64,000 bases of DNA from Pseudomonas koreensis (GTDB lineage: Bacteria > Pseudomonadota > Gammaproteobacteria > Pseudomonadales > Pseudomonadaceae), in the NCBI RefSeq assembly GCF_024169245.1, contig NZ_JALJWP010000001.1, forward strand, positions 1,737,501 through 1,801,500, in the 5' to 3' direction. The first letter of the stretch is position 1, and every line of letters begins with the position of its first letter. The translations under genes were made by a program, and so were the position numbers. Below the pieces are notes generated by a model. It did not search any database. It saw only the letters and a list, made by a program, of their open reading frames with translations, and had not been told where the DNA came from. This document shows positions 23,798 to 30,467 of the stretch, one piece after another.

Positions 23798-23887
23798 TGT
23801 AGGAGTGAGCCTGCTCGCGATAACGGTAGATCAGTCACCTGATGCAGTGACTGAAACGCCGCTATCGCGAGCAGGCTCACTCCTACA
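23798..23887. repeat. REP doublet (TAGGAGTGAGC type)
   Basis: Inverted pair TGTAGGAGTGAGCCTGCTCG / CGAGCAGGCTCACTCCTACA enclosing about 40 bp, 17 bp after gltD. It may stabilise the 3' end of the gltBD mRNA. Confidence 0.9.
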
Positions 23888-23943
23888 GTTGTTTTTGGGC
23901 GCTGCAAATCCTGTATTCCAACACAGTAAATTGACCCGATAGA

Positions 23944-23973
23944 CAAAAGGCTGACCCACATCCGTGCCTTTTG
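23944..23973 (+). promoter_or_regulatory. Inverted repeat in the hemE leader
   Basis: CAAAAGGC and GCCTTTTG are perfect 8-bp inverted arms 14 bp apart, 46 bp ahead of the hemE ATG. It could be an operator or an RNA hairpin. There is no T-run right after it, so a terminator is unlikely. Confidence 0.35.
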
Positions 23974-24019
23974 CCTCGCGCTCTGAGAAAATGCCCGCAC
24001 TTTTTTTCCGGATGCCGAC

Positions 24020-25087
24020 ATGACTGCCCTGAAGAACGACCGTTTCCTCCGCGCCCTGCTCAAGCAACCCGTTGACGTCACCCCTGTGTGGATGATGCGC
24101 CAGGCCGGTCGCTACCTGCCGGAGTACCGCGCCAGCCGCGCCCACGCCGGCGACTTCATGAGCCTGTGCATGAATCCGGAATTCGCCTGCGAAGTCACGA
24201 TGCAACCGCTCGACCGCTACCCGCAACTGGACGCGGCGATCCTGTTTTCCGACATCCTCACCATCCCCGATGCCATGGGCCAGGGCCTGTACTTCGAGAC
24301 CGGTGAAGGCCCGCGCTTCAAGAAAGTCGTCAGCACACTGGCTGATATCGAAGCTCTGCCGATCCCTGATCCGCACAAAGACCTCGGCTACGTCATGGAC
24401 GCGGTCAGCACCATCCGTCGCGAGCTGAACGGTCGGGTGCCGTTGATCGGTTTCTCCGGCAGCCCGTGGACCCTGGCGACTTACATGGTCGAAGGCGGCT
24501 CGTCGAAAGACTTCCGCAAGACCAAAGCGATGCTCTACGACAACCCGCAAGCCATGCACCTGCTGCTCGACAAGCTGGCGCAGTCGGTGACCGCATACCT
24601 TAACGGCCAGATCATGGCTGGCGCACAAGCGGTGCAGATCTTCGATACCTGGGGCGGCAACCTGTCGGCGGCGGCGTATCAGGAATTCTCGCTGGCCTAC
24701 ATGAAGAAGATCGTCAGCGGCCTGATTCGCGAGAACGACGGTCGCAAAGTGCCGGTGATTCTTTTCACCAAGAACGGTGGCCTGTGGCTGGAAAGCATCG
24801 CCGACGCCGGCGCTGACGCCCTCGGCCTGGACTGGACCTGCGACATCGGCAACGCCCGCGCCCGCGTTGGCGACAAGGTTGCGCTGCAAGGCAACATGGA
24901 CCCGACCGTGCTCTACGCCAAACCGGAAGCGATCCGCACTGAAGTCGGGCGCATCCTCGCCAGCTACGGCAAGGGCAGCGGCCACGTGTTCAATCTCGGC
25001 CATGGCATCACCCCGGAAGTCGATCCGGAACATGCCGGCGCGTTCCTGCGTGCAGTGCATGAGCTGTCGGCGCAGTATCACGAGTGA
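24020..25087 (+). CDS. hemE: Uroporphyrinogen decarboxylase
   Basis: Cofactor-free cytoplasmic enzyme that removes four carboxyl groups from uroporphyrinogen III to give coproporphyrinogen III in haem synthesis. Both family signatures are clear: [16 protein letters not shown] near the N-terminus (active-site Arg residues) and [18 protein letters not shown]. The conserved Asp ([10 protein letters not shown] region) and C-terminal [14 protein letters not shown] are also seen. The 355-residue length is normal. It is monocistronic, with a strong terminator 13 bp after the stop. Confidence 0.97.
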   Translation: MTALKNDRFLRALLKQPVDVTPVWMMRQAGRYLPEYRASRAHAGDFMSLCMNPEFACEVTMQPLDRYPQLDAAILFSDILTIPDAMGQGLYFETGEGPRFKKVVSTLADIEALPIPDPHKDLGYVMDAVSTIRRELNGRVPLIGFSGSPWTLATYMVEGGSSKDFRKTKAMLYDNPQAMHLLLDKLAQSVTAYLNGQIMAGAQAVQIFDTWGGNLSAAAYQEFSLAYMKKIVSGLIRENDGRKVPVILFTKNGGLWLESIADAGADALGLDWTCDIGNARARVGDKVALQGNMDPTVLYAKPEAIRTEVGRILASYGKGSGHVFNLGHGITPEVDPEHAGAFLRAVHELSAQYHE

Positions 25088-25099
25088 TCAATGCCCGAT

Positions 25100-25130
25100 A
25101 AAAACGCCCGGCTAAATGCCGGGCGTTTTT
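25100..25130 (+). terminator. Intrinsic terminator of hemE
   Basis: A 13-bp perfect stem AAAAACGCCCGGC / GCCGGGCGTTTTT with loop TAAAT; the T-run is in the 3' arm. Confidence 0.93.
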
Positions 25131-25163
25131 GTTTGCGCGATTGAGTGTCGAGCGCCGTTCAAA

Positions 25164-25253
25164 TGTAGGAGTGAGCCTGCTCGCGATAGCGGCGAGCCAG
25201 ACGCTGAATGTATTGGCTGACCCACCGCTATCGCGAGCAGGCTCACTCCTACA
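25164..25253. repeat. REP doublet (TAGGAGTGAGC type)
   Basis: Inverted REP pair with TGTAGGAGTGAGCCTGCTCG at the left and its complement at the right, in the convergent gap between hemE and the MFS gene. Confidence 0.9.
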
Positions 25254-25264
25254 GGGGGTTTCTG

Positions 25265-26539
25265 TCAGGCTTTAACACCCTGCAACGGCGGCAACTTCGC
25301 CAGCTTCAACGCCACCAGTAGCGCCACGACTAGCAATGCCCCAATAAACAAACCAATCCCGTTCCACCCGCCCAGATGCCAGAACACCCCGCCCGCCGTC
25401 CCGGCAATACTCGACCCGGCGTAATAGCTGAACAGATACAGCGACGACGCCTGACCCTTGGCTTTCAACGCCCGTCGGCCGATCCAGCTGCTCGCCACCG
25501 AATGCGCGGCAAAGAAGCCGAAGGTAAACACCAGCATGCCGACGACCACCAGCCACAATGAGGTGAACATGGTCAGCGCCAGCCCGGCGAACATCAGCGC
25601 AATGGTCGCCCACAATACTTTGCGCCGTCCCAGTTTATCCGCCAGCGAACCGATCTTCGCTGAGCTGTAAATCCCGGACAGGTAGACCACCGAGAGCAAA
25701 CCGACAAACACCTGATCCAGGTTGTACGGCGCGGCCAGCAAGCGATAGCCGATGTAGTTGAACAGCGTGACAAACGCGCCCATCAACACAAACGCTTCAA
25801 GAAACAGCAACGGCAGACCGGCATCGCGAAAGTGCATTGTGAAGCCGTCGAGCAAGCTTCGCGGGTGCAATGAGCGAGAGCGGAAATTGCGCGACTCGGG
25901 AAGAATCTTCCAGAACACCGCCGCTGCGACCAGCGCCAGACCGCCAATCACCAGCATCGCCGTGTGCCAGCTGACAAAGTCGATCAGCACGCCGGTGATC
26001 AAGCGTCCGCTCATCCCGCCGATCGCGTTGCCGCCGATGTACAAACCCATTGCCAGGCCGATGTGTTGTGGATGGATTTCTTCGCTCAGATAGGTCATCG
26101 CCACCGCTGCCAGGCCGCTCAATGACAGGCCGATCAGCGCGCGCATGATCAATACACCGTGCCAGCTCGGCATCATCGAACTGGCGATGGTGCACAACGC
26201 GGCAGCGAACAGCGCCGCGACCATCACCGGTTTACGGCCGATGCGGTCGGAAATGGGCCCGGTGATCAGCAGACCAATGGCGAGCATGCCGGTGGCCACC
26301 GAAAGAATCAGGCTGCTCTGCGCCGCGTTGATTCCGTACTCGTGGGACAGCAGCGGCATCATCGGTTGCACGCAATAGAGCAGCGCGAACGTCGCAAAGC
26401 CGCCACAGAACAGCGCCAGCACCGTGCGCATGAACGCCGGCGTGCCTTTTTCGATGTAGATCTCCTGCAGCTCGGCGAGGGCATCGTCGTCGGCTGCGGG
26501 CGGGATTTCGTGGGCAAGGGGCGCGACAGCAGTTTTCAC
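25265..26539 (-). CDS. YnfM-family MFS transporter
   Basis: Twelve-helix major facilitator that probably exports a small molecule by proton exchange; the substrate is unknown. The loop 2-3 signature appears as GPISDRIGRKP, with its counterpart SLADKLGRRKV in the second half. A charged N-terminal tail of about 45 residues precedes the first helix. A GTG at 26539 with CGAGG 8 nt upstream gives 424 residues starting MKTAVAPLAHEIPP; upstream in-frame starts would run across the intergenic region. It is divergent from a LysR gene, the same pairing as ynfM-ynfL in E. coli, which suggests the regulator controls it. Confidence 0.85.
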   Translation of the reverse strand: MKTAVAPLAHEIPPAADDDALAELQEIYIEKGTPAFMRTVLALFCGGFATFALLYCVQPMMPLLSHEYGINAAQSSLILSVATGMLAIGLLITGPISDRIGRKPVMVAALFAAALCTIASSMMPSWHGVLIMRALIGLSLSGLAAVAMTYLSEEIHPQHIGLAMGLYIGGNAIGGMSGRLITGVLIDFVSWHTAMLVIGGLALVAAAVFWKILPESRNFRSRSLHPRSLLDGFTMHFRDAGLPLLFLEAFVLMGAFVTLFNYIGYRLLAAPYNLDQVFVGLLSVVYLSGIYSSAKIGSLADKLGRRKVLWATIALMFAGLALTMFTSLWLVVVGMLVFTFGFFAAHSVASSWIGRRALKAKGQASSLYLFSYYAGSSIAGTAGGVFWHLGGWNGIGLFIGALLVVALLVALKLAKLPPLQGVKA

Positions 26540-26584
26540 TTCAGACCTCGGAAAGCACAGCCGGGCAGGCAATGAAAAAATCAT

Positions 26585-26647
26585 ATAGCTGGCTAATGTT
26601 TCTATCCAATATATTGTTCGACCTGTTTGATAGCTTTGACGACCTAT
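26585..26647. promoter_or_regulatory. Candidate LysR operator region between the MFS and LysR genes
   Basis: Two ATAG...CTAT inverted pairs (26585-26605 with 13 bp between, 26630-26647 with 10 bp between) flank a perfect CAATATATTG palindrome (26607-26616). This AT-rich 118-bp divergent gap is where a LysR-type regulator would be expected to bind. Assignment rests on position and symmetry only. Confidence 0.4.
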
Positions 26648-26657
26648 TGGAGCTCCC

Positions 26658-27569
26658 ATGGAACTGCGTCATCTGCGTTACTTCATTGCCGTCGCCGAAG
26701 AGTTGCATTTCGGCCGCGCCGCGCAGGTGCTGGGCATTTCCCAGCCACCGCTGAGTCAGCAGATTCAGGCGCTGGAGCAACAACTCGGCGCGCGATTGTT
26801 CGAGCGTACCAATCGTCGGGTCGAGTTGAGCGAGGCAGGCAGGTTGTTTCTGCAGGAGGCGCGGCTGGTGCTGGCGCAGGTCGATAAAGCGGCTGACGTC
26901 GCCCGGCGTGCGCAGCTTGGCGAGCTTGGCGAACTGAAGATTGGCTTCACTTCTTCGGCACCGTTCAACTCGACCATTCCGCAGGCGATCTTTTCCTTTC
27001 GTCAGCGGTTTCCGGCGGTGCATCTGAATCTGCGCGAGATGAGCAGCACCATGGTCGCCGATGCCTTGGTGGACGAGTCGATCGAAGTCGGCATCATGCG
27101 CCCGCTCGGTTTGCCGGATTCGCTGAGTGTGGTGGAGTTGATGCGTGAGCCGTTGGTGGCGGTGCTCAGCTCCAAGCATCCGTTGGCCCAGGGCAGCGAC
27201 GAAGGCCTGTTTCTCTCGGCGCTGGCGCTGGAGCCGTTCGTGTTTTTTCCGCGCAGCTACGGCAGCGGGCTGTATGCGCAATTGCTGAGTCTGGCCCGCG
27301 ATGCCGGATTCAGCCCGCACTTTGCCCAAGAGGCCGGCGAGGCGATGACCATCATCGGTCTGGTTGCAGCGGGGCTTGGGGTTTCGGTGCTGCCGGCGTC
27401 CTATCAGCGGATGCGCATCGACGGCGTGGTCTACCGCCCGCTGCTGGATCCCGAAGCGATTTCAGCGGTGTGGCTGGTGCAGCGCAAGGATCAGAAATCG
27501 CCGATGGCCAAGGCTTTTGTCGAACTGCTTACGCGCAAGGTTGAGCCGCTGACTGCGTGCAGGTTTTAA
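26658..27569 (+). CDS. LysR-family transcriptional regulator
   Basis: DNA-binding regulator with an N-terminal winged helix-turn-helix (residues 1-60: MELRHLRYFIAVAEELHFG, AAQVLGISQPPLSQQI, LEQQLGARLFER) and a C-terminal periplasmic-binding-like effector domain (about 90-295). GGAG lies 6 nt ahead of the ATG. The 303 residues are standard. The inducer is unknown. Adjacency and divergence suggest it regulates the MFS exporter and itself. Its 3' end is duplicated in degenerate form about 970 bp downstream. Confidence 0.92.
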   Translation: MELRHLRYFIAVAEELHFGRAAQVLGISQPPLSQQIQALEQQLGARLFERTNRRVELSEAGRLFLQEARLVLAQVDKAADVARRAQLGELGELKIGFTSSAPFNSTIPQAIFSFRQRFPAVHLNLREMSSTMVADALVDESIEVGIMRPLGLPDSLSVVELMREPLVAVLSSKHPLAQGSDEGLFLSALALEPFVFFPRSYGSGLYAQLLSLARDAGFSPHFAQEAGEAMTIIGLVAAGLGVSVLPASYQRMRIDGVVYRPLLDPEAISAVWLVQRKDQKSPMAKAFVELLTRKVEPLTACRF

Positions 27570-27670
27570 AAAACCTCGCTTAAGTTGAGATTGGATTGAA
27601 AGCAAAAGGGCGCTTGATTGCTGGCGCCCCTTCACTCGATCGAGGTTCTTCGATATCAGGTCAAGGTGAT

Positions 27671-27703
27671 GATAAGCCTGATCGGTTAGCGATAAGCCTG
27701 ATC
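27671..27703. repeat. 13-bp direct repeat, 20-bp period
   Basis: GATAAGCCTGATC occurs at 27671-27683 and 27691-27703, directly next to the stop codon of the small gene on the minus strand. Function unknown. Confidence 0.7.
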
Positions 27704-27707
27704 AATG

Positions 27708-28103
27708 CTATTGGTTTCTCTCGACAGATATCGAGACGGCGCAATACATCGTTTTACCTTGGACTTCGTGCTTGACGTTTTGCTTATACGGTTGATGACC
27801 CTCGCGGAACATTTGACCATCATGACTTTCTTGCATGAATGGAGGCTCCTGGTCCAGGTACAGATATTCTTTGATCGTAGATACAAAATTATCAAGCGAG
27901 ACATTGATATCAGACCCGTTCGCCTCAACCGAAAGGTCGAAGCGATAGCCGATGTTTCCCGCCTGCCGTTGCTCGAAGTACCAGAGCTTCGCGCTTTTGC
28001 TTCTTATATCTTTATAGCTATCTCCGGTGACATCCACCATGAGTTTTTGAATTTGTTCTTTGAGCTTTTGCGGGGTTTTCAGAATAATTATTTCGTCGTT
28101 CAT
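27708..28103 (-). CDS. Hypothetical protein of the accessory pocket (small gene A)
   Basis: A 131-residue soluble protein that I do not recognise; no signal peptide or membrane segment. It begins MNDEIIILKTPQKLKEQIQ, with a predicted N-terminal helix, a central mixed region (FDLSVEANGSDINVSLDNF) and a C-terminal strand-rich part (KTMYCAVSISVERN). GAGGACAT sits 5-9 nt ahead of the ATG, which supports a real start. Base composition is clearly AT-richer than the flanking core genes, suggesting transfer. About 98 bp upstream lies the palindrome CTGTCA-GAAA-TGACAG, also found ahead of small gene B. The two proteins look distantly related (KLK near the N-terminus, SLDxF/Y in the middle, a TM-x-C-x3-IS-x-E end). 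Confidence 0.72.
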   Translation of the reverse strand: MNDEIIILKTPQKLKEQIQKLMVDVTGDSYKDIRSKSAKLWYFEQRQAGNIGYRFDLSVEANGSDINVSLDNFVSTIKEYLYLDQEPPFMQESHDGQMFREGHQPYKQNVKHEVQGKTMYCAVSISVERNQ

Positions 28104-28200
28104 GATATGTCCTCATCAAAAAATAGTCAGGATGCGTGCCTCGAGCCCATTGCTGAAGGTGTCGGGCTTGGGTTGGCAGGTTAGATGCGCCGTACTGTCA

Positions 28201-28222
28201 TTACACCTGTCAGAAATGACAG
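28201..28222 (-). promoter_or_regulatory. Shared palindrome upstream of small gene A
   Basis: CTGTCA-GAAA-TGACAG at 28207-28222 with TTACAC to its left on the plus strand. Read toward the gene it is ACTGTCA-N4-TGACAGGTGTAA. The same 12-base TTACACCTGTCA block and TGACAG arm occur ahead of small gene B, so a common regulator or promoter element is likely. Confidence 0.65.
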
Positions 28223-28292
28223 TCCTTTAGACCCGTTCGCACTAGCTGTCTGGAAAATTCATCGCGGTCGTTATAACTTGATGAGGAGTCAG

Positions 28293-28355
28293 ATTCGTTA
28301 TTCGTTATTCGTTATTCGTTATTCGTTATTCGTTATTCGTTATTCGTTATTCGCT
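28293..28355. repeat. Heptanucleotide tandem repeat (ATTCGTT)n
   Basis: Eight perfect copies of ATTCGTT (28293-28348) plus a ninth with one change (ATTCGCT). It lies about 70 bp upstream of the small-gene-A palindrome. Perfect copies imply recent expansion and likely length variation. Confidence 0.95.
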
Positions 28356-28467
28356 ATGGGGCGCTTCAGACGCGGATACACCGACAATTTCGATGTGGTT
28401 TCGGTACGCGAGCTGAATGCTATTGAAGGACCTAAAGGAACATCAGCATGTTCAGCGTGCTTCATCG

Positions 28468-28515
28468 ATCGCCGATGGCCAAGGCGTTTGTCGAATTGCT
28501 TATGCGCAGGGCTGA
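28468..28515 (+). pseudogene. Remnant of a second LysR-family gene (3' end only)
   Basis: These 48 bp match the 3' part of the intact LysR gene (27497-27544) with five mismatches, and read SPMAKAFVELLMRRAE against SPMAKAFVELLTRKVE. The reading stops soon afterwards. Sequence just upstream (TTCAGCGTG) may be a deleted version of the preceding part. It is either a decayed paralogue or the product of a duplication that bracketed the small gene. Confidence 0.7.
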
Positions 28516-28538
28516 ATCTTTGTGAAGGCTGACGACCC

Positions 28539-28602
28539 TTCGCGAGCAAAATCTCTCCCACATTAGACCGCCTTCAACTGTGGGAGCGGGCCTGCTCGCG
28601 AA
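28539..28602. repeat. Decayed REP doublet
   Basis: A damaged left arm (TTCGCGAGCAAAATCTCTCC) and a nearly intact right arm (TGTGGGAGCGGGCCTGCTCG), only 16 bp apart. It marks the edge of the degenerate LysR remnant. Confidence 0.8.
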
Positions 28603-28810
28603 GAGCGCAGAAACGGCAGCCGTACGTTTAAACAATGCCGGCTAAGGTAACCGCACAAACCCTAGCTGCAACGCGACAGACGATGAAACTTGCTGATCAA
28701 TCTACAACGTCGAATTTACCGACGACTCGTAGCAACAGTTTGACGAGAATTATGAATATCGCTCGGCTTGCCTCGCCAGCTTAATCCGTATGGAAACTTC
28801 GATTTTGGAG

Positions 28811-29221
28811 TTAATGTTTCGGGAAGTGCGCGATAGATCCGATTGAAAACCCTGGTTGTGTCTCAGTCAGTTGTTCGCTTATAAATATCTTGCATCTCAT
28901 TGTGGTAAGGTTGTGAGTTGTTTCGACTTCATATTCAGTTTCAAGCATTGATGAATGAGTGTCTTCATAACAGAATTCCTCAATATACTTGTCGAGAGAT
29001 ATTGGGGCCGAAGAACCATAGGCGGTTACTCTGATTGTCAACAAGGGATGATCTGGAAAGGGGAAGAGCTCATGTTTCCGGGCCGGATTCCGGGCTTCCA
29101 GATCGAAGCTGTATGTTACCTTTTTTTCAACTGTTTGATTGGCAGTGTTAAAGTTGCTTGTAGCTGTTTCCATCATTTCTACCAGGCAATCCTTAAGTTG
29201 GGCTTTGTTTTGTATATTCAT
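28811..29221 (-). CDS. Hypothetical protein of the accessory pocket (small gene B)
   Basis: A 136-residue soluble protein that I do not recognise. The ATG at 29221 has GGAG nine bases upstream; a TTG five codons earlier would overlap that site and is less likely. An N-terminal helix (AQLKDCLVEMMETATS) is followed by strands (VTYSFDLEARN, LLTIRVTAYG), SAPISLDKYIEEF and a C-terminal TTMRCKIFISEQL. The composition is AT-rich, like small gene A. The palindrome CTGTCA-ACCT-TGACAG lies about 83-104 bp upstream, in the same orientation and at a similar distance as in gene A. The shared promoter element and weak sequence likeness suggest a duplicated pair with related roles. No function can be assigned. 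Confidence 0.7.
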   Translation of the reverse strand: MNIQNKAQLKDCLVEMMETATSNFNTANQTVEKKVTYSFDLEARNPARKHELFPFPDHPLLTIRVTAYGSSAPISLDKYIEEFCYEDTHSSMLETEYEVETTHNLTTMRCKIFISEQLTETQPGFSIGSIAHFPKH

Positions 29222-29303
29222 TTCCGATGACTCCAATTAGTTTGTCGGGATTTGTTGTGGGTGATGCGTCCCGAAAATTTAAAATAGGCCGGCAGGGTTT
29301 TTT

Positions 29304-29325
29304 TTACACCTGTCAACCTTGACAG
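29304..29325 (-). promoter_or_regulatory. Shared palindrome upstream of small gene B
   Basis: CTGTCA-ACCT-TGACAG at 29310-29325, with TTACAC to its left. Twelve bases (TTACACCTGTCA) plus the TGACAG arm are identical to the element upstream of small gene A. Only the four central bases differ. Confidence 0.65.
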
Positions 29326-29410
29326 TTTTTTAGAATATATTTTTTATAATTCCGCTTGCTTTGGTGGGTTTTGGCATAAGCGAGTTTCTAGACGTAAGTC
29401 GAATGATTGA

Positions 29411-29545
29411 CTAGGCACGCAATGAGGCAATATCGATCAGCGCCCGGTTCATTACTTCAGAAAGTGAGGTCAGCTTGATCGGAACCCCATCAACGCCAGC
29501 GCTGGGAGGGCAACAGTTGATGGCGCTGACAAGCTCCTTGTTTTT
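29411..29545 (-). pseudogene. Possible gene remnant (about 44 codons)
   Basis: An open frame without a convincing start reads like protein, including SAGVDGVPIKLTSLSEVMN, and ends at a TAG. AAGGAG occurs at its upstream end but no start codon follows in frame. It may be the tail of a lost gene or chance; the family is not recognised. Confidence 0.25.
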
Positions 29546-29556
29546 TCAGATCGCAG

Positions 29557-29594
29557 AAAAGCGAATGCCCCGAAAAGTCGGGGCATTCGCTTTT
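29557..29594. terminator. Bidirectional intrinsic terminator at the end of the APE operon
   Basis: A 12-bp perfect stem GCGAATGCCCCG / CGGGGCATTCGC with loop AAAAGT, flanked by AAAA and TTTT. It lies 44 bp beyond the stop of the last minus-strand gene of the aryl polyene operon and is the only strong terminator seen after it. Confidence 0.92.
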
Positions 29595-29638
29595 AGACGG
29601 GACAAATTGCTTTGTACACGTTCTAGTTAGTCAATTAT

Positions 29639-30442
29639 TCAATCCACGTGCGCCAAATCACCACGCAACGCCACGCTCGACACTACCATCCCGGCACGGC
29701 ACTGGAATTTCTCGGTGTCTTTGTACAGGTCGCGCTGGTCGACGCTGGCGATGTTGATCACGGCATTGGCGTCGGCTTTTTTCGCTGCGTTCTGCAAGGT
29801 TGCCAAGGCCGATTGCAGGGCCCAGAAACAGGCGTCTTCGTCGGACTTGTTCGAGCCGTTGGTCTTGCGGCTGCTGCTCACGGTGTCGAGTTTGCGCACC
29901 TGTTTTGGCAGGGTTTCGCCGGCCAGGTAGAACTTCACGCTGCCGTCGAGCAGGCCGGCGTCTGTGGCGCGTTTGACGCCTTCGCGGAAGCTCAGGTAGG
30001 TCGGCTCGTCCGCGCCTTGTTTGACGATGCCCAGATCGTTGACGAATTCGATGTCCGGGTTGATCGACAGCTCCTTGAGCACATTGTCGCGCAGGCGGTT
30101 GACCCAGCGGTTGTAGTTGCCGTGTATCTTGCCATCCCTGGCGTCGAGGCCGTAGCTGCTGCGGTAGTCGATCTCAAACGAAGTCGGGGTAAACGGAATA
30201 TCGACTTCGGCGTGATGGCGACCGCGTACGGTGATCGCCGCTTTGATCATGCCCGGACGCACCGATTGCACGACCCATTGGCGGTCGTTGAGCGCGGTGA
30301 CAATGGCGCGGCTCATCTGCTGCTGGGTAAAGCCGAGGTTGGGTGAGAACTCTTCCTTGGCGTTGTAAACCGGTTTGCTGGTGCAACCGCCGAGCACAAA
30401 AGCCAGTGCCAACAGAGCGGCGATGCGGTGAAACTGAGTCAT
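29639..30442 (-). CDS. Lipoprotein with YbjQ-like C-terminus, last gene of the APE operon
   Basis: Predicted outer- or inner-membrane lipoprotein with lipobox LGGC (Cys about 20). The N-terminal half (GFTQQQMSRAIVTALNDRQW, IDYRSSYGLD) is a beta-rich domain of unknown role. The C-terminal 80 residues (FWALQSALATLQNAAKKADA, NAVINIASV, then FQCRAGMVVSSVALRG) resemble YbjQ-type heavy-metal-binding-like domains; such proteins are sometimes mislabelled excinuclease subunits. The ATG at 30442 has AGGAG 8 nt upstream, giving 267 residues; a GTG three codons earlier overlaps that site. It follows the apeR-like gene by 25 bp and is probably co-transcribed. A role in pigment placement is inference from position. 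Confidence 0.72.
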   Translation of the reverse strand: MTQFHRIAALLALAFVLGGCTSKPVYNAKEEFSPNLGFTQQQMSRAIVTALNDRQWVVQSVRPGMIKAAITVRGRHHAEVDIPFTPTSFEIDYRSSYGLDARDGKIHGNYNRWVNRLRDNVLKELSINPDIEFVNDLGIVKQGADEPTYLSFREGVKRATDAGLLDGSVKFYLAGETLPKQVRKLDTVSSSRKTNGSNKSDEDACFWALQSALATLQNAAKKADANAVINIASVDQRDLYKDTEKFQCRAGMVVSSVALRGDLAHVD

Positions 30443-30467
30443 TCCCTTCACTCCTAAGGTGTTGCGG

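Larger units (their letters stand above)
28104..28810. other. 707-bp gene-free stretch with repeats and a gene remnant
   Basis: It holds the palindrome of small gene A, a heptanucleotide tandem array, a degenerate copy of the LysR 3' end and a decayed REP doublet. From 28603 to 28810 I see no gene, RNA or repeat. The plus-strand frame across the tandem array encodes only the repeat and has no other support. Confidence 0.6.
29222..29638. other. 417-bp gap between small gene B and the lipoprotein gene
   Basis: It contains the palindrome of small gene B, an AT-rich stretch (29331-29350), a short coding-like fragment on the minus strand and a strong terminator. I see no complete gene. Confidence 0.55.

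Noticed and set aside
28293..28355. CRISPR array
   Set aside because: The units are 7 bp with no spacers; REP doublets elsewhere are palindromic pairs, not regularly spaced repeats.
28185..28532. Plus-strand frame spanning the heptamer array
   Set aside because: Its middle is only the repeated RYSLFVI translated from the array, and its end is the LysR remnant; no credible start or family.
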